NCBI GenBank assembly: GCA_045537065.1
Contig: JAZSOT010000042.1
Coordinates: forward strand, 1 to 47,653
Direction: 5' to 3'
DNA from: RGIG8709 sp045537065
GTDB lineage: Bacteria; Bacillota; Clostridia; Monoglobales; Monoglobaceae
DNA length: 47,653 nt
This document shows positions 8,739 to 16,735 of this stretch, piece after piece (within the stretch, counting starts at the first letter, position 1; the number at the start of each line of letters is the position of its first letter). The position numbers and the translations under genes were made by a program. The notes under the pieces are model-generated. The model saw only the letters and a list, made by a program, of their open reading frames with translations, searched no databases and had not been told where the DNA came from.

Positions 8739-10223
8739 ATGGAAAAAAGTGCAGGAATTTTGATGCCCCTTTTCAGTCTGCCGTCGGATTTTGGCATTGG
8801 TGCAATAGATAAGGAGGCATATTCCTTTATAGATTTTCTGGAAAAAGCGGGGCAGAGCTATTGGCAGATGCTACCCATAGGACAGACGGGTTTTGGCGAC
8901 TCGCCCTATCAATCCTTTTCGTCTTATGCGGGAAATCCCTATTTTATAAGCCTTGATGAGCTTATAGAAAGAGGATTTTTAAAGAGTGAAGAATTAAAGG
9001 ATGTAAAATGCGAAAATAATGACAGAATAGATTACAGTCAGCTTTATAAAACAAGATATTCTCTTCTCGGAAAGGCTTTTGCAAGGTTTAACACGGGAAA
9101 TAAAATGTTTTTGGAATTTAAGGAGAAAAACGGAAAGTGGCTTGATAATTATTCTCTTTTTATGGCGCTTAAAAATCATTTTGGCGGAAAGGCTTGGTTT
9201 TTATGGGATGAGGATATAAAGAGAAGAGAAGAAAAAGCTGTAAAAAATTATAAGGAGCTTTTGAAAGAGGATATTGATTTTTATGATTTTGTTCAGTTTA
9301 TGTTTTATTCACAGTGGGGAAAGCTGAAAAAATATGCAAACGACAAGGAGATAAAAATAATCGGCGATATGCCTATTTATGTTGCTATGGACAGTGTTGA
9401 CACATGGGCACATCCTCACCTTTTTCAATTCGATAAGGATTTAAAGCCAATAGCTGTTGCAGGATGTCCTCCTGATGGATTTTCAAAGAAAGGTCAGCTT
9501 TGGGGAAATCCTCTTTATGACTGGGAGAGACATAAGGAGGATGACTACAAATGGTGGACAGAGAGGATATGCCATTTCTTTGATATGTTTGACGGTGTGA
9601 GAATTGACCATTTCAGAGGCTTTGATGAATATTATGCCGTGCCGTTTGGTGATAAAGATGCAACGGGCGGAAAATGGGAAAAAGGCCCCGGAAAAGAACT
9701 TTTTCAGGGGGTTTTTAAAGAGCTTGAAAAAAAGGAGCTTATTGCCGAAGACCTTGGTTTTATGACAGACAGCGTAAAAAATCTTGTAGCCCAGTGCGGT
9801 TTTCCCGGAATGAAGGTGCTTGAATTTGCCTTTGATGTAAGGGATGGTGGAGATAAGAATGACCATTTGCCACATAATTATAAGGAAAATAGCGTGGCAT
9901 ACACAGGAACTCACGATAATCAAACCCTGAAAAGCTGGTTTAAAACCATTTCAAAAGAGGAACAACAATTTGCAAGGGAATATCTTTGTGATTTTGAAAC
10001 CCCTGTTGATAAGCTTAATATGTCATTTATAAGCCTTATAATGAGAAGCTGTGCAAGACTATGTATAATTCCTATTCAGGATTATTTAGAGCTTGATGAT
10101 AAGGCGAGAATAAACACCCCCGGAACAGAAATTGGAAACTGGAACTTCAGGCTAAAGAAAAATATGTTGACCGATAAAAAGGCGGAAGAAATAAGAAAGA
10201 TGACAAAAATGTTCGGAAGATAA
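8739..10223 (+). CDS. malQ: 4-alpha-glucanotransferase (amylomaltase)
   Basis: A 494-aa GH77 enzyme that transfers glucan units between malto-oligosaccharides, yielding glucose and longer chains for the phosphorylase. Marks: GILMPLFSLPSDFGIGA at the N-terminus, SPYQSFSSYAGNPYFISL near 50, VRIDHFRGFDEYYAVP near 290 (nucleophile Asp), IAEDLG near 335 (acid/base Glu) and YTGTHDNQTL near 390. SD AGGAGG lies 7 nt before the ATG. Last gene of the glgP-EIIBC-EEP-malQ operon; normal length. Confidence 0.95.
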   Translation: MEKSAGILMPLFSLPSDFGIGAIDKEAYSFIDFLEKAGQSYWQMLPIGQTGFGDSPYQSFSSYAGNPYFISLDELIERGFLKSEELKDVKCENNDRIDYSQLYKTRYSLLGKAFARFNTGNKMFLEFKEKNGKWLDNYSLFMALKNHFGGKAWFLWDEDIKRREEKAVKNYKELLKEDIDFYDFVQFMFYSQWGKLKKYANDKEIKIIGDMPIYVAMDSVDTWAHPHLFQFDKDLKPIAVAGCPPDGFSKKGQLWGNPLYDWERHKEDDYKWWTERICHFFDMFDGVRIDHFRGFDEYYAVPFGDKDATGGKWEKGPGKELFQGVFKELEKKELIAEDLGFMTDSVKNLVAQCGFPGMKVLEFAFDVRDGGDKNDHLPHNYKENSVAYTGTHDNQTLKSWFKTISKEEQQFAREYLCDFETPVDKLNMSFISLIMRSCARLCIIPIQDYLELDDKARINTPGTEIGNWNFRLKKNMLTDKKAEEIRKMTKMFGR

Positions 10224-10260
10224 TAAAGAAAAGACTTGCCTGGCAAGTCTTTTCTTTATT
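10222..10260. terminator. Terminator after malQ
   Basis: An 18-bp near-perfect stem (AATAAAGAAAAGACTTGC/GCAAGTCTTTTCTTTATT) with a 3-nt loop. The A/T flanks allow it to serve the convergent gene at 10276-10542 as well. Confidence 0.8.
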
Positions 10261-10275
10261 AGAACTTAATTTAAA

Positions 10276-10542
10276 TTAAGATTTTTTGATAAAATACTTA
10301 TATATCAAATAAGGGAGTATCAGTAGTCTCCATAAAATATATATTGTGTGATAAATAATACGAAATGGTAAGAGTATGTATCGTAGCTTGTATTTGTAAT
10401 AAGTTTTGCGTGTTACAATGATAGTATGTTTATATTCAGCACAGCCTTCGCACAAGGATAAATCCTTTGATATTATATACTTTCTCTTGCTGTCATTGGT
10501 CTCGTTAATTCTGTTCCAACAATCTAAACAAAATTCTGCCAT
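10276..10542 (-). CDS. Small CxxC zinc-ribbon-like protein with C-terminal membrane segment
   Basis: An 88-aa protein of unknown function. The N-terminal half holds two Cys pairs (CLDC near residue 5, CEGC near 31), suggesting a four-Cys zinc site. The C-terminal half is basic and hydrophobic (IYILWRLLILPYLIYKY) and looks like one membrane helix. SD GAGGTG sits 5 nt before the ATG. It diverges from the XRE regulator gene across an 81-bp gap containing two inverted repeats, so it is a plausible target of that regulator. Confidence 0.65.
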   Translation of the reverse strand: MAEFCLDCWNRINETNDSKRKYIISKDLSLCEGCAEYKHTIIVTRKTYYKYKLRYILLPFRIIYHTIYILWRLLILPYLIYKYFIKKS

Positions 10543-10572
10543 AAAATCACCTCGTATATATTATAGGTCAAA

Positions 10573-10619
10573 ATCACCATAATTTCAATAGGGAAATTTG
10601 CCATAATATATATGGTGAT
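10573..10619. promoter_or_regulatory. Inverted repeats in the divergent XRE intergenic region (putative operators)
   Basis: Arms ATCACCAT (10573-10580) and ATGGTGAT (10612-10619) are a perfect 8-bp inverted repeat. Between them AATTTC (10581-10586) and GAAATT (10593-10598) form a second dyad with a 6-nt spacer. XRE regulators usually bind such sites in their own divergent promoter; binding here is inference. Confidence 0.4.
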
Positions 10620-10623
10620 GTTT

Positions 10624-10842
10624 GTGAAAAATTTAAAAGAACTTAGAATTTCAAAAGGGTATACTCAAATAAAAATGCAGATGTTGACAGGGATTGACCA
10701 AAGCGATTACTCAAAACTGGAAAACGGCAAAAGATATTATACCTTTGAGCAATGCAGAAAATTAGCTATAGCACTTGATACGAGTATGGATTATTTGGCA
10801 GGATTGACGGATGAAAAAAAGCCATATCCAAGAAAGAAATAA
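10624..10842 (+). CDS. XRE-family helix-turn-helix transcriptional regulator
   Basis: A 72-aa, single-domain Cro/CI-type HTH: KNLKELRISKGYTQ, then the recognition region TGIDQSDYSKLENGKR and the tail LAIALDTSMDYLAGLTDE. Several starts are possible. GTG at 10624 gives the standard N-terminus and has GGTG 6 nt upstream; the ATGs at 10612 and 10618 would add four or two residues. It diverges from the CxxC membrane protein, probably its regulatory partner. Confidence 0.85.
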   Translation: MKNLKELRISKGYTQIKMQMLTGIDQSDYSKLENGKRYYTFEQCRKLAIALDTSMDYLAGLTDEKKPYPRKK

Positions 10843-10854
10843 AAATTCCTTTTC

Positions 10855-10935
10855 TCGTTGCCGCAGGCAACATATCGAATTGAAGATATATCGTGCCGCA
10901 GGCATATCACAAATTCCGTTAGGAATTTATATCGA
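10855..10935. repeat. Second modular hairpin array (ATATCGA type)
   Basis: Hairpins GTTGCC-gca-GGCAAC (10857-10871), TGCC-gca-GGCA (10894-10904) and AAATTCC-gtta-GGAATTT, separated by ATATCGA-like spacers. The building blocks match those of the array at 485-860, 10 kb away, with different loops and order. Confidence 0.65.
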
Positions 10936-10937
10936 TG

Positions 10938-10971
10938 AAAAAAGCGTACTGAAACTTCAGTGCGCTTTTTT
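10938..10971. terminator. Bidirectional terminator between the array and tRNA-Arg
   Basis: GCGTACTGAA/TTCAGTGCGC stem (one G-T pair) flanked by A6 and T7. It lies at the 3' end of the minus-strand tRNA and also terminates plus-strand transcripts from the XRE gene. Confidence 0.7.
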
Positions 10972-11048
10972 TGGTATGCCCGATAGGAGTTGAACCTACG
11001 CAAACCCGGCGTCGGAGGCCGGTGCTCTATCCACTGAGCTACGGGCAC
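10972..11048 (-). tRNA. tRNA-Arg, anticodon CCG, CCA encoded
   Basis: The minus strand folds into a full cloverleaf: acceptor GTGCCCG/CGGGCAT (G1-U72 wobble), D-arm GCTC/GAGC, anticodon stem CCGGC/GCCGG with loop CTCCGAC (anticodon CCG, reading CGG), T-arm GTAGG/CCTAT with loop TTCAACT, discriminator A and encoded CCA (RC of TGG at 10972-10974). No clear promoter separates it from the upstream minus-strand gene at 11368, so it may be co-transcribed. Confidence 0.95.
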
Positions 11049-11057
11049 ATATAATTT

Positions 11058-11089
11058 AAAGCATCGCCTTTTCAGGTGATGCTTTTTTC
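11058..11089. terminator. Hairpin between the small conserved gene and tRNA-Arg
   Basis: AAAGCATCGCC/GGTGATGCTTT stem (one G-T pair) with a 6-nt loop, directly after the minus-strand stop at 11090. The T tract is stronger on the plus strand, so termination of the minus-strand gene may be partial, letting transcription reach the tRNA. Confidence 0.5.
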
Positions 11090-11368
11090 TTAGTAATTTG
11101 CAATAGCGTCCTCAAGCCAATAAAAACCAATGTCAAATGCCTTGTAAAGACCTTCTCTTTCTGCCTGCTTAATAAGAACTGAATCCTTTTCGCTGTTGGT
11201 GCGAAGTTCAATAACAACTTTTTTTGCAATGTCAAGGTCGGAAAGTTTATCAGATTCCAAAACTCTGAAAACCACCATATATTTATGTTCAGGGCTTCCG
11301 TAATAAATTTCGTTGCCCTTTCTCAGTAAAAGTTTATCTTTATATGTCAAGTATTTTTCCTTTGCCAT
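11090..11368 (-). CDS. Conserved hypothetical protein, 92 aa
   Basis: The product MAKEKYLTYKDKLLLRKGNE... is a small mixed alpha/beta cytosolic protein with no signal or membrane segment; I do not recognise the family. The ATG at 11368 has GGAG 8 nt upstream (AAAGGAGTATTTCT), so the 13 codons upstream in frame are leader. Codon use matches neighbours. It ends just before a hairpin and the tRNA-Arg gene. Confidence 0.65.
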   Translation of the reverse strand: MAKEKYLTYKDKLLLRKGNEIYYGSPEHKYMVVFRVLESDKLSDLDIAKKVVIELRTNSEKDSVLIKQAEREGLYKAFDIGFYWLEDAIANY

Positions 11369-11511
11369 AGAAATACTCCTTTCTGTTAATAAAAAGCAAT
11401 TACACAACTAACATTTTAACAGATTTCAAGGGAAAAAGCAAGTGTAAATTTTATTTTTATTTTTTTGTGCAAAAAAACTAACAAAAAAAGCATAAATTGT
11501 TGTTTTTACTC

Positions 11512-11540
11512 TTTACAAAACACAATATATATGGTATAAT
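11512..11540 (+). promoter_or_regulatory. Sigma-A promoter of veg
   Basis: TTTACA (11512-11517), 17-nt spacer, perfect TATAAT (11535-11540), about 57 bp upstream of the veg start. Veg is known for a very strong vegetative promoter in Bacillus. Confidence 0.8.
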
Positions 11541-11596
11541 ATGTTTTGTAAGTGGAAAAATTTGTGTTTTCCCGTGCACGAAAGAGGTGTTTATAA

Positions 11597-11848
11597 ATGG
11601 TTTCAAAAAACGCAATAAGTAAAATCAAGGCAGATCTTGCTGATAATGTTGGAAACAAGGTAAAGTTCGCATCTAAGAAGGGCAGAAAAAAACGTGTGAT
11701 TAGAAGCGGAGTTATTGAAAGCATATATCCAAGTGTTTTTATTATTCGTATGGACGCAAATGAAGCTGTTGAGGCAAAGGAAAGACTTGTTTCATATAGC
11801 TATGCAGATGTTTTAACACGCACAGTTGAACTTGCTCTTTGTAAATAA
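11597..11848 (+). CDS. veg: Veg family protein
   Basis: An 83-aa Veg/DUF1021 protein: the core GNKVKFASKKGRKK...GVIESIYPSVFIIRMD is characteristic. In Bacillus subtilis Veg influences biofilm gene expression and spore outgrowth; its role in Clostridia is unclear. SD AAAGAGGTG precedes the ATG, a strong promoter lies at 11512-11540 and a hairpin follows, so this is a monocistronic, highly expressed gene. Confidence 0.9.
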   Translation: MVSKNAISKIKADLADNVGNKVKFASKKGRKKRVIRSGVIESIYPSVFIIRMDANEAVEAKERLVSYSYADVLTRTVELALCK

Positions 11849-11878
11849 ATTTTTTGAAAATTTTAGGTTTTAAGGTCG

Positions 11879-11935
11879 CAGATTTAAAGCTATGTTTTAT
11901 GTGATATAGCTTTAAATTACTGACGGCTTTTTTAT
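11879..11935 (+). terminator. Probable terminator of veg
   Basis: A 12-bp stem ATTTAAAGCTAT/ATAGCTTTAAAT with a 12-nt loop; the T run (11928-11933) starts about 10 nt after the stem, so it is not a textbook terminator. Confidence 0.45.
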
Positions 11936-11995
11936 TTTGTCTAACGTATGAAAAATTTTGAAATATTTTGAAATAAAAAATCGAAAAAATACCAC

Positions 11996-12024
11996 TTGAT
12001 TTTCTTATATGTTTGTGAGATAAT
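11996..12024 (+). promoter_or_regulatory. Probable sigma-A promoter of the VanW operon
   Basis: TTGATT (11996-12001), 17-nt spacer, GATAAT (12019-12024), 57 bp upstream of the VanW start. Confidence 0.55.
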
Positions 12025-12081
12025 ACATAATGATTTAATAATTTTTTTGTCAGGTTCATAAATTTTATTGGGGGGATTTTG

Positions 12082-13896
12082 ATGCAAATGGAAACCAATC
12101 GAGACGAAAACAAAACTACTTGTAAGACATCTTTTTTTTCAAACAAAAAAAATCTTTGGATTTTAGCAGTTTGTTTTGTTTTGGTGTGTGCTTTTTGCAC
12201 ACTTACTGTACTTGCTTTGAATGTTTCAAAATACGACAAAATTTATCCCAATATTACCTGTGAGGGAATAGAGGTGGGCGGTCTTTCAAAGGAAGAGGCT
12301 GTTGAAAAATTAAATAAGGAATATCTTCCAAAGTTTAACGAGAAAGAATATGTGATTAATCTTTATGACTGGAAGCTTGAAAAAGTCGAAAAAAGTGTTA
12401 CTTTAAAAGCATCGGATATTGATGCATTGCCTGATATAGACCTTGTGGTTAAGGCCGCATATCAGCATGCAAGAGGCTCAGACCTTTATAAAAGATATTT
12501 TGAATATCTTTCACTTAAAAGAAAAGGTTTGAAAATGGCAATGCCTGGCGAGGTAAATGAAGAAAAACTTTTGGGGATAGTTGAAAATCTTGCGGAAGGA
12601 ATGGAAACACCGCTTGTTGAAACATCTTATTCTGTTGAGGGAAATATTCTGACAATAAAAAACGGACACGGAGGAAGATTTGTAAACAAAGAAACTTCCA
12701 AAGCGAATATTAGGGACGGTGTTTTTTCACTTCAGGATGAAATCAAGCTTTTTGTTGATATAAAAGAAAATAAAAAAGTTGATATAGATAAGCTTTATGA
12801 AGAAATAACAAACTCAAAAAAAGATGCTTATTTTGAAAAAAAAGACGGGGAGATAATCGTTGTTGATGAATTTCCTAAAGTTAAGCTTGATAAAGAAAAA
12901 TTAAGAGTTGCTATTGAATCGGGACTTGATGCCTATGAAATAGAGGTTGAGACAGAGGTGCCCGAGGTTACGGGAGATGAGCTTAGGTCTCTTCTATTCA
13001 GGGATAATATGGGAAGCTGGACATCAAGCTTTTCTGCATCAAATGTTCCAAGGTCGTCAAATGTGAGACTTACTGCATCAAGAATAGACGGAACTGTTTT
13101 GATGCCGGGAGAAGTATTTTCCTATGACAATGCTATAGGAAAAAGAACTGCATCGAACGGATATAAGGTTGCGGGAGTTTATGTTGGAAACAAGGTTGAA
13201 GAGGGAATAGGCGGTGGAATATGCCAGACCTCATCCACTTTATATTCTGCGGTTTTATATTCAAACCTTGAAATTGTAACAAGAACATCCCATTCACTGC
13301 CAGTAAGCTATATGCCTGCCGGTCAGGATGCAACAATTGCCGAGGGATATATAGATTTCAAATTTAAGAATAACACAGAGTATCCCATAAAAATTGTGTG
13401 CAAAGCAGGACAAAGCTCTGTTTCCTGCAGTATTCTGGGCGTTAAGCCTCAGGGACAGACAGTTGAGGTTATAAACACAAGAACATCAACCAATGAGCCA
13501 AAGCTTACAAGAGAGCTTGATGATAGTATTCCTAAAGGTTATAAAAAGATTTCACAGAAGGGTGCAATCGGATATAACATCTCATCCCAGAGAATTGTTA
13601 AAATGAACGGGGTGGAAACAAAAAGAGAAAAGTTGACAAACAGTAAATACAGGGCAACAGACACGATAGAACTTGTAAATCCACAGGATAAGGACACTCC
13701 GTCAGAGTCACTTATAATTTATGATGAGACTGCATATAAAGAAAGTCTTGAAAAAGAAGAGACTGTAACTGTTTCGGGAGAAAATATAACAAACGAAGAA
13801 GTTCCCGAAGACAATACTGAAGATGTTACAGAAAATTCTGAAGAAACTGAAAATTTGGACATTATTACAGAAGATGAGCTGGAGGAAGAAGAATGA
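12082..13896 (+). CDS. VanW family protein, membrane-anchored, with peptidoglycan-binding-like domain
   Basis: A 604-aa envelope protein. An N-terminal transmembrane segment (about residues 24-46, preceded by Lys) is followed by a region of the kind often annotated as peptidoglycan-binding-4, then the VanW domain at about 320-450 with FSYDNAIGKRTASNGY, GGGICQTSSTLYSAVLYSNLEI and SHSLPVSYMPAGQDAT. The last 70 residues are acidic and Glu/Thr-rich. VanW biochemistry is undefined; a link to vancomycin resistance is only by name. The ATG at 12082 has a GGGGGGA SD 7 nt upstream. It overlaps the next gene by 4 nt. Confidence 0.85.
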   Translation: MQMETNRDENKTTCKTSFFSNKKNLWILAVCFVLVCAFCTLTVLALNVSKYDKIYPNITCEGIEVGGLSKEEAVEKLNKEYLPKFNEKEYVINLYDWKLEKVEKSVTLKASDIDALPDIDLVVKAAYQHARGSDLYKRYFEYLSLKRKGLKMAMPGEVNEEKLLGIVENLAEGMETPLVETSYSVEGNILTIKNGHGGRFVNKETSKANIRDGVFSLQDEIKLFVDIKENKKVDIDKLYEEITNSKKDAYFEKKDGEIIVVDEFPKVKLDKEKLRVAIESGLDAYEIEVETEVPEVTGDELRSLLFRDNMGSWTSSFSASNVPRSSNVRLTASRIDGTVLMPGEVFSYDNAIGKRTASNGYKVAGVYVGNKVEEGIGGGICQTSSTLYSAVLYSNLEIVTRTSHSLPVSYMPAGQDATIAEGYIDFKFKNNTEYPIKIVCKAGQSSVSCSILGVKPQGQTVEVINTRTSTNEPKLTRELDDSIPKGYKKISQKGAIGYNISSQRIVKMNGVETKREKLTNSKYRATDTIELVNPQDKDTPSESLIIYDETAYKESLEKEETVTVSGENITNEEVPEDNTEDVTENSEETENLDIITEDELEEEE

Positions 13897-14426
13897 AAAT
13901 CAAAACAGACAAAGTTGTAAAAACTGCCGCGCTTGCGGCGATTGCGTACATATTGCAGGTTATAGGAAGTATGGTTGGACTTAAGGTTGGCGGATTTTTA
14001 GAGGTTGAAATTTCCGATTATCCAGCAGTTATCGGTGCTTTTGCACTTGGTCCCGTTTATGGTGTGCTTATTGAATTTATAAAAAATCTTCTGCACTCTC
14101 TTATGACACACACGGGCTTTGTGGGAGAACTTGCAAACTTTGTTATTAACGGCACTTATGTTTTGGTTATCGGTCTTGTGTATAAATATAATAAAACAAA
14201 AAAGGGAGCGGTTATATCCCTTATAGTTGGCGGAATTGCAATGACTATTGCAGCCGTGTTCGCAAATTTCTATATAATGCTTCCCCTTTATATGAAGGAT
14301 GCAGACTTTGCGACAAAAATGAATCTTGTTTTAACCCTTATGACTCCGTTTAATCTTGCAAGAGCTTTTGTTCTTGGAATTATAACAATGCTGTCATACA
14401 AAAAAATTCGTCCTTTACTTAAATAA
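13893..14426 (+). CDS. ECF transporter S component, RibU-like (riboflavin uptake)
   Basis: A 177-aa polytopic protein with about six membrane helices. The segment FLEVEISDYPAVIGAFALGPVYGVLIEFIKNLL matches the RibU-type substrate-binding loop I recall (FLxxDISDIPALI). S components bind a vitamin and use a shared ECF energising module; no EcfA/T genes are in the window. The overlapping start with the VanW gene indicates translational coupling. Riboflavin specificity is inferred. Confidence 0.8.
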   Translation: MKIKTDKVVKTAALAAIAYILQVIGSMVGLKVGGFLEVEISDYPAVIGAFALGPVYGVLIEFIKNLLHSLMTHTGFVGELANFVINGTYVLVIGLVYKYNKTKKGAVISLIVGGIAMTIAAVFANFYIMLPLYMKDADFATKMNLVLTLMTPFNLARAFVLGIITMLSYKKIRPLLK

Positions 14427-14427
14427 C

Positions 14428-14465
14428 AAAAAAGCTTTATGGAAAGTTTTCCATAAAGCTTTTTT
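14428..14465. terminator. Bidirectional terminator between the ECF S gene and HPr
   Basis: An 18-bp stem AAAAAAGCTTTATGGAAA/TTTCCATAAAGCTTTTTT, placed between convergent genes. Confidence 0.85.
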
Positions 14466-14469
14466 GTTT

Positions 14470-14727
14470 TTAAAGATTGTTTTCAAAAAATTCTGCAAGG
14501 GTAGATGCGGCTTTATCTTCATCGTCGCCTGAAATTTCAATGGTTATTTTGTCTCCCTGTTTTATTCCCATGCCCATAACCGCAAAAATCCTTTTTGCAT
14601 CCGAGCATTTATCGTTTTTTCTTATCTGCACGGCAGACGAATAAGAGGATGCTTTTTTAACAAGCAGACCTGCAGGTCTTGCGTGGATTCCCAGAGGGTC
14701 TTTTATGATATATTCAAAGCTTTTCAT
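14470..14727 (-). CDS. HPr family phosphocarrier protein with Arg at position 46
   Basis: An 85-aa HPr-fold protein. The phospho-accepting His15 is in the intact motif GIHARPAG. At position 46, where HPr of most Bacillota has the regulatory Ser phosphorylated by HPrK, this protein has Arg (SDAKRIFAVMGMG). It can probably pass phosphate in the PTS but should not act as a Ser-phosphorylated CcpA co-repressor. SD GGAG precedes the ATG. It is monocistronic and could serve the EIIBC at 6273-7919. Confidence 0.85.
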   Translation of the reverse strand: MKSFEYIIKDPLGIHARPAGLLVKKASSYSSAVQIRKNDKCSDAKRIFAVMGMGIKQGDKITIEISGDDEDKAASTLAEFFENNL

Positions 14728-14798
14728 TATGTTTCTCCTTCACTTTGATTTTTTATTATTTTTCCATAAAATTTAAAAATAATTCATAAGATATGCTA

Positions 14799-14827
14799 TT
14801 GCAATTTTGCCGTAAATAATGTATAAT
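14799..14827 (+). promoter_or_regulatory. Sigma-A promoter of the miaB-mutSL operon
   Basis: TTGCAA (14799-14804), 17-nt spacer, TATAAT (14822-14827), about 40 bp before the miaB start. It is the only clear promoter seen before a long co-directional run of closely spaced genes. Confidence 0.65.
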
Positions 14828-14866
14828 ATTTATTTAAAGGAAACTTAAAAAGAGGAGTTTTTACAG

Positions 14867-16264
14867 TTGAAAAAAATCAGCTCTTGTGAGATAGAAAAAC
14901 AAAGAGATTTTATTGAAAAAATTAAACAGATAAATATGGGCAGAGAAAAAAAGCCTCTTGCTTTTGTGGAAACATACGGTTGTGCTCAGAATGAAAGCGA
15001 TTCCGAAAAATTAAAGGGCATGCTTTTTGATATGGGATATGATTTTTGCGAAAAAACAGAGGATGCAGATTTTATTCTATATAACACCTGTGCAGTGAGG
15101 GAAAATGCTGAGCTTCGTGTTTTCGGAAATATCGGGGCACTTAAGCATCTTAAAAGCAAAAAGCCGAGGGTTATTATCGGTGTCTGTGGATGTATGATGC
15201 AACAGGAACATATAAAAGAAACCGTTAAAAAACGCTATCCCCATGTGGATATTGTTTTCGGCACACATGCTTTATACAGATTTCCTGAGATTTTATCAAA
15301 ATCAATGGAGGGTATGAGAGTTTTTGAAACAGAAAACGAAGAAGGTTCGATTTTTGAAGATATAACCTATAAAAGAGAGGCGCCGCCCCTTGCGAAAATT
15401 CCCATAATGTATGGCTGTAACAATTTCTGCACATATTGTATAGTGCCTTATGTAAGAGGCAGAGAAAGAAGCAGGGATTACAAAGACATTTTAAAAGAGG
15501 TTAGAGATGTTGCAAAAGAGGGGTATAAAGAGATTATGCTTCTCGGGCAAAATGTTAATTCATATGGCAATGATTTGGACGGGGGACTTTCATTTGCAGA
15601 ACTTATCAAAGAATGTGCAAAGGTGGAGGGTATTGAAAGAATAAGATTTATGACCTCTCATCCAAAGGATATATCGGACGAGCTTATTGATGTTCTGGCG
15701 ACAGAAGATAAGGTGTGTAAACAATTACACCTGCCTGTTCAGTCAGGTTCAGACAGAGTGCTTAAGCTTATGAATAGAAAATACACAAGGGAAAAATATC
15801 TGGAGATTATAAAAAAGGTGAAAGAACGTATTCCGGATATTGTTCTCACCACAGATATTATTGTGGGTTTTCCGGGAGAGACATGCGAAGACTTTGAAGA
15901 GACAATGAGCATTTTAAAAGAGGTTGAATATGACCTTATATTCTCATTTATCTATTCAAAGAGAAAAGGAACTCCAGCGGCCCAAATGCCTGATGTTTTA
16001 ACTGATGAAGAAAAGCATAAAAATTTTGACAGGATGCTAAATCTTCAAAACGAAATTTCTAAAAAGAAAAACGATATGTATTTTGGCAAGGTGGAAAAAG
16101 TTTTGGTAGAGGGCAAAAGCAAAACTAACGAAGAAATGCTGTCAGGCAGAACCAGTGGCGGAAAAATTGTTAATTTCAAGGGTGATGAAACCCTTGTCGG
16201 GGAAATAGTAGATGTAAAAATAACAGAAACCAAAACATGGTCTCTGTGCGGAATATTAATTTAA
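14867..16264 (+). CDS. miaB: tRNA-2-methylthio-N6-dimethylallyladenosine(37) synthase
   Basis: A 465-aa radical-SAM methylthiotransferase adding a 2-methylthio group to i6A37 of tRNA. The N-terminal UPF0004 domain carries its cluster cysteines (ETYGCAQN, YNTCAVREN, GVCGCM); the radical SAM triad is Cys184, Cys188, Cys191 (CNNFCTYC); a C-terminal TRAM domain follows. It starts at TTG with GAGGAG upstream. MiaA, which makes the substrate i6A37, is encoded at 21287 in the same block. Confidence 0.95.
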   Translation: MKKISSCEIEKQRDFIEKIKQINMGREKKPLAFVETYGCAQNESDSEKLKGMLFDMGYDFCEKTEDADFILYNTCAVRENAELRVFGNIGALKHLKSKKPRVIIGVCGCMMQQEHIKETVKKRYPHVDIVFGTHALYRFPEILSKSMEGMRVFETENEEGSIFEDITYKREAPPLAKIPIMYGCNNFCTYCIVPYVRGRERSRDYKDILKEVRDVAKEGYKEIMLLGQNVNSYGNDLDGGLSFAELIKECAKVEGIERIRFMTSHPKDISDELIDVLATEDKVCKQLHLPVQSGSDRVLKLMNRKYTREKYLEIIKKVKERIPDIVLTTDIIVGFPGETCEDFEETMSILKEVEYDLIFSFIYSKRKGTPAAQMPDVLTDEEKHKNFDRMLNLQNEISKKKNDMYFGKVEKVLVEGKSKTNEEMLSGRTSGGKIVNFKGDETLVGEIVDVKITETKTWSLCGILI

Positions 16265-16290
16265 GGTTTAAGAAAAAGGAGAATAACAAA

Positions 16291-16689
16291 ATGGAAAATC
16301 CAATTATTTTAAAAGCTCAGGAGCTTGGAGAATTAATTAAAGAAAGTGAAATCAGAAAGGCTGCAGTGGAAGCATCAGATAAAATGAATAATGATGAAAC
16401 AGCTGTAAGACTTCTTGCAAATTATAATGAAATAAGAAGAGTGGAAACAGAAAAGCTAAGAGAAAAAGAGCCAACCAAGGAAGAACTTGAGAATTTCAGA
16501 AAGGTTATGCAGGAAGAATTTGAAAAAATAATGAAAAATGATATTATTGCAACCTATGTTGCTGCAAACAAGCAGCTTGACAGTCTTGTTGAGCAGGTTA
16601 ATGCGGTTCTTGCCTACTATATCACAGGAGAAGAAGAAAACGGACACTCTTGCGGAGGAAACTGCTCAAGCTGCGGAGGATGTCATTAA
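16291..16689 (+). CDS. YlbF/YmcA family regulator with Cys-rich tail
   Basis: A 132-aa helical protein of the YlbF/YmcA family. In Bacillus, YlbF, YmcA and YaaT form an iron-sulfur complex that affects RNase Y and development. The C-terminus reads CGGNCSSCGGCH, in keeping with cluster binding. ATG at 16291 with AAAGGAG 8 nt upstream is the correct start; the 18 in-frame codons before it overlap miaB. It lies between miaB and mutS in one transcription unit. Confidence 0.8.
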   Translation: MENPIILKAQELGELIKESEIRKAAVEASDKMNNDETAVRLLANYNEIRRVETEKLREKEPTKEELENFRKVMQEEFEKIMKNDIIATYVAANKQLDSLVEQVNAVLAYYITGEEENGHSCGGNCSSCGGCH

Positions 16690-16735
16690 AAAATTGATTG
16701 CCGAAAACTCGGACAAGGCTTAAGGGGAATTGATT

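Noticed and set aside
10791..11048. 85-codon minus-strand ORF beginning MPVAQWIEHRPPTPG
   Set aside because: It is the translation of the tRNA-Arg gene and its flank, a well-known artefact.
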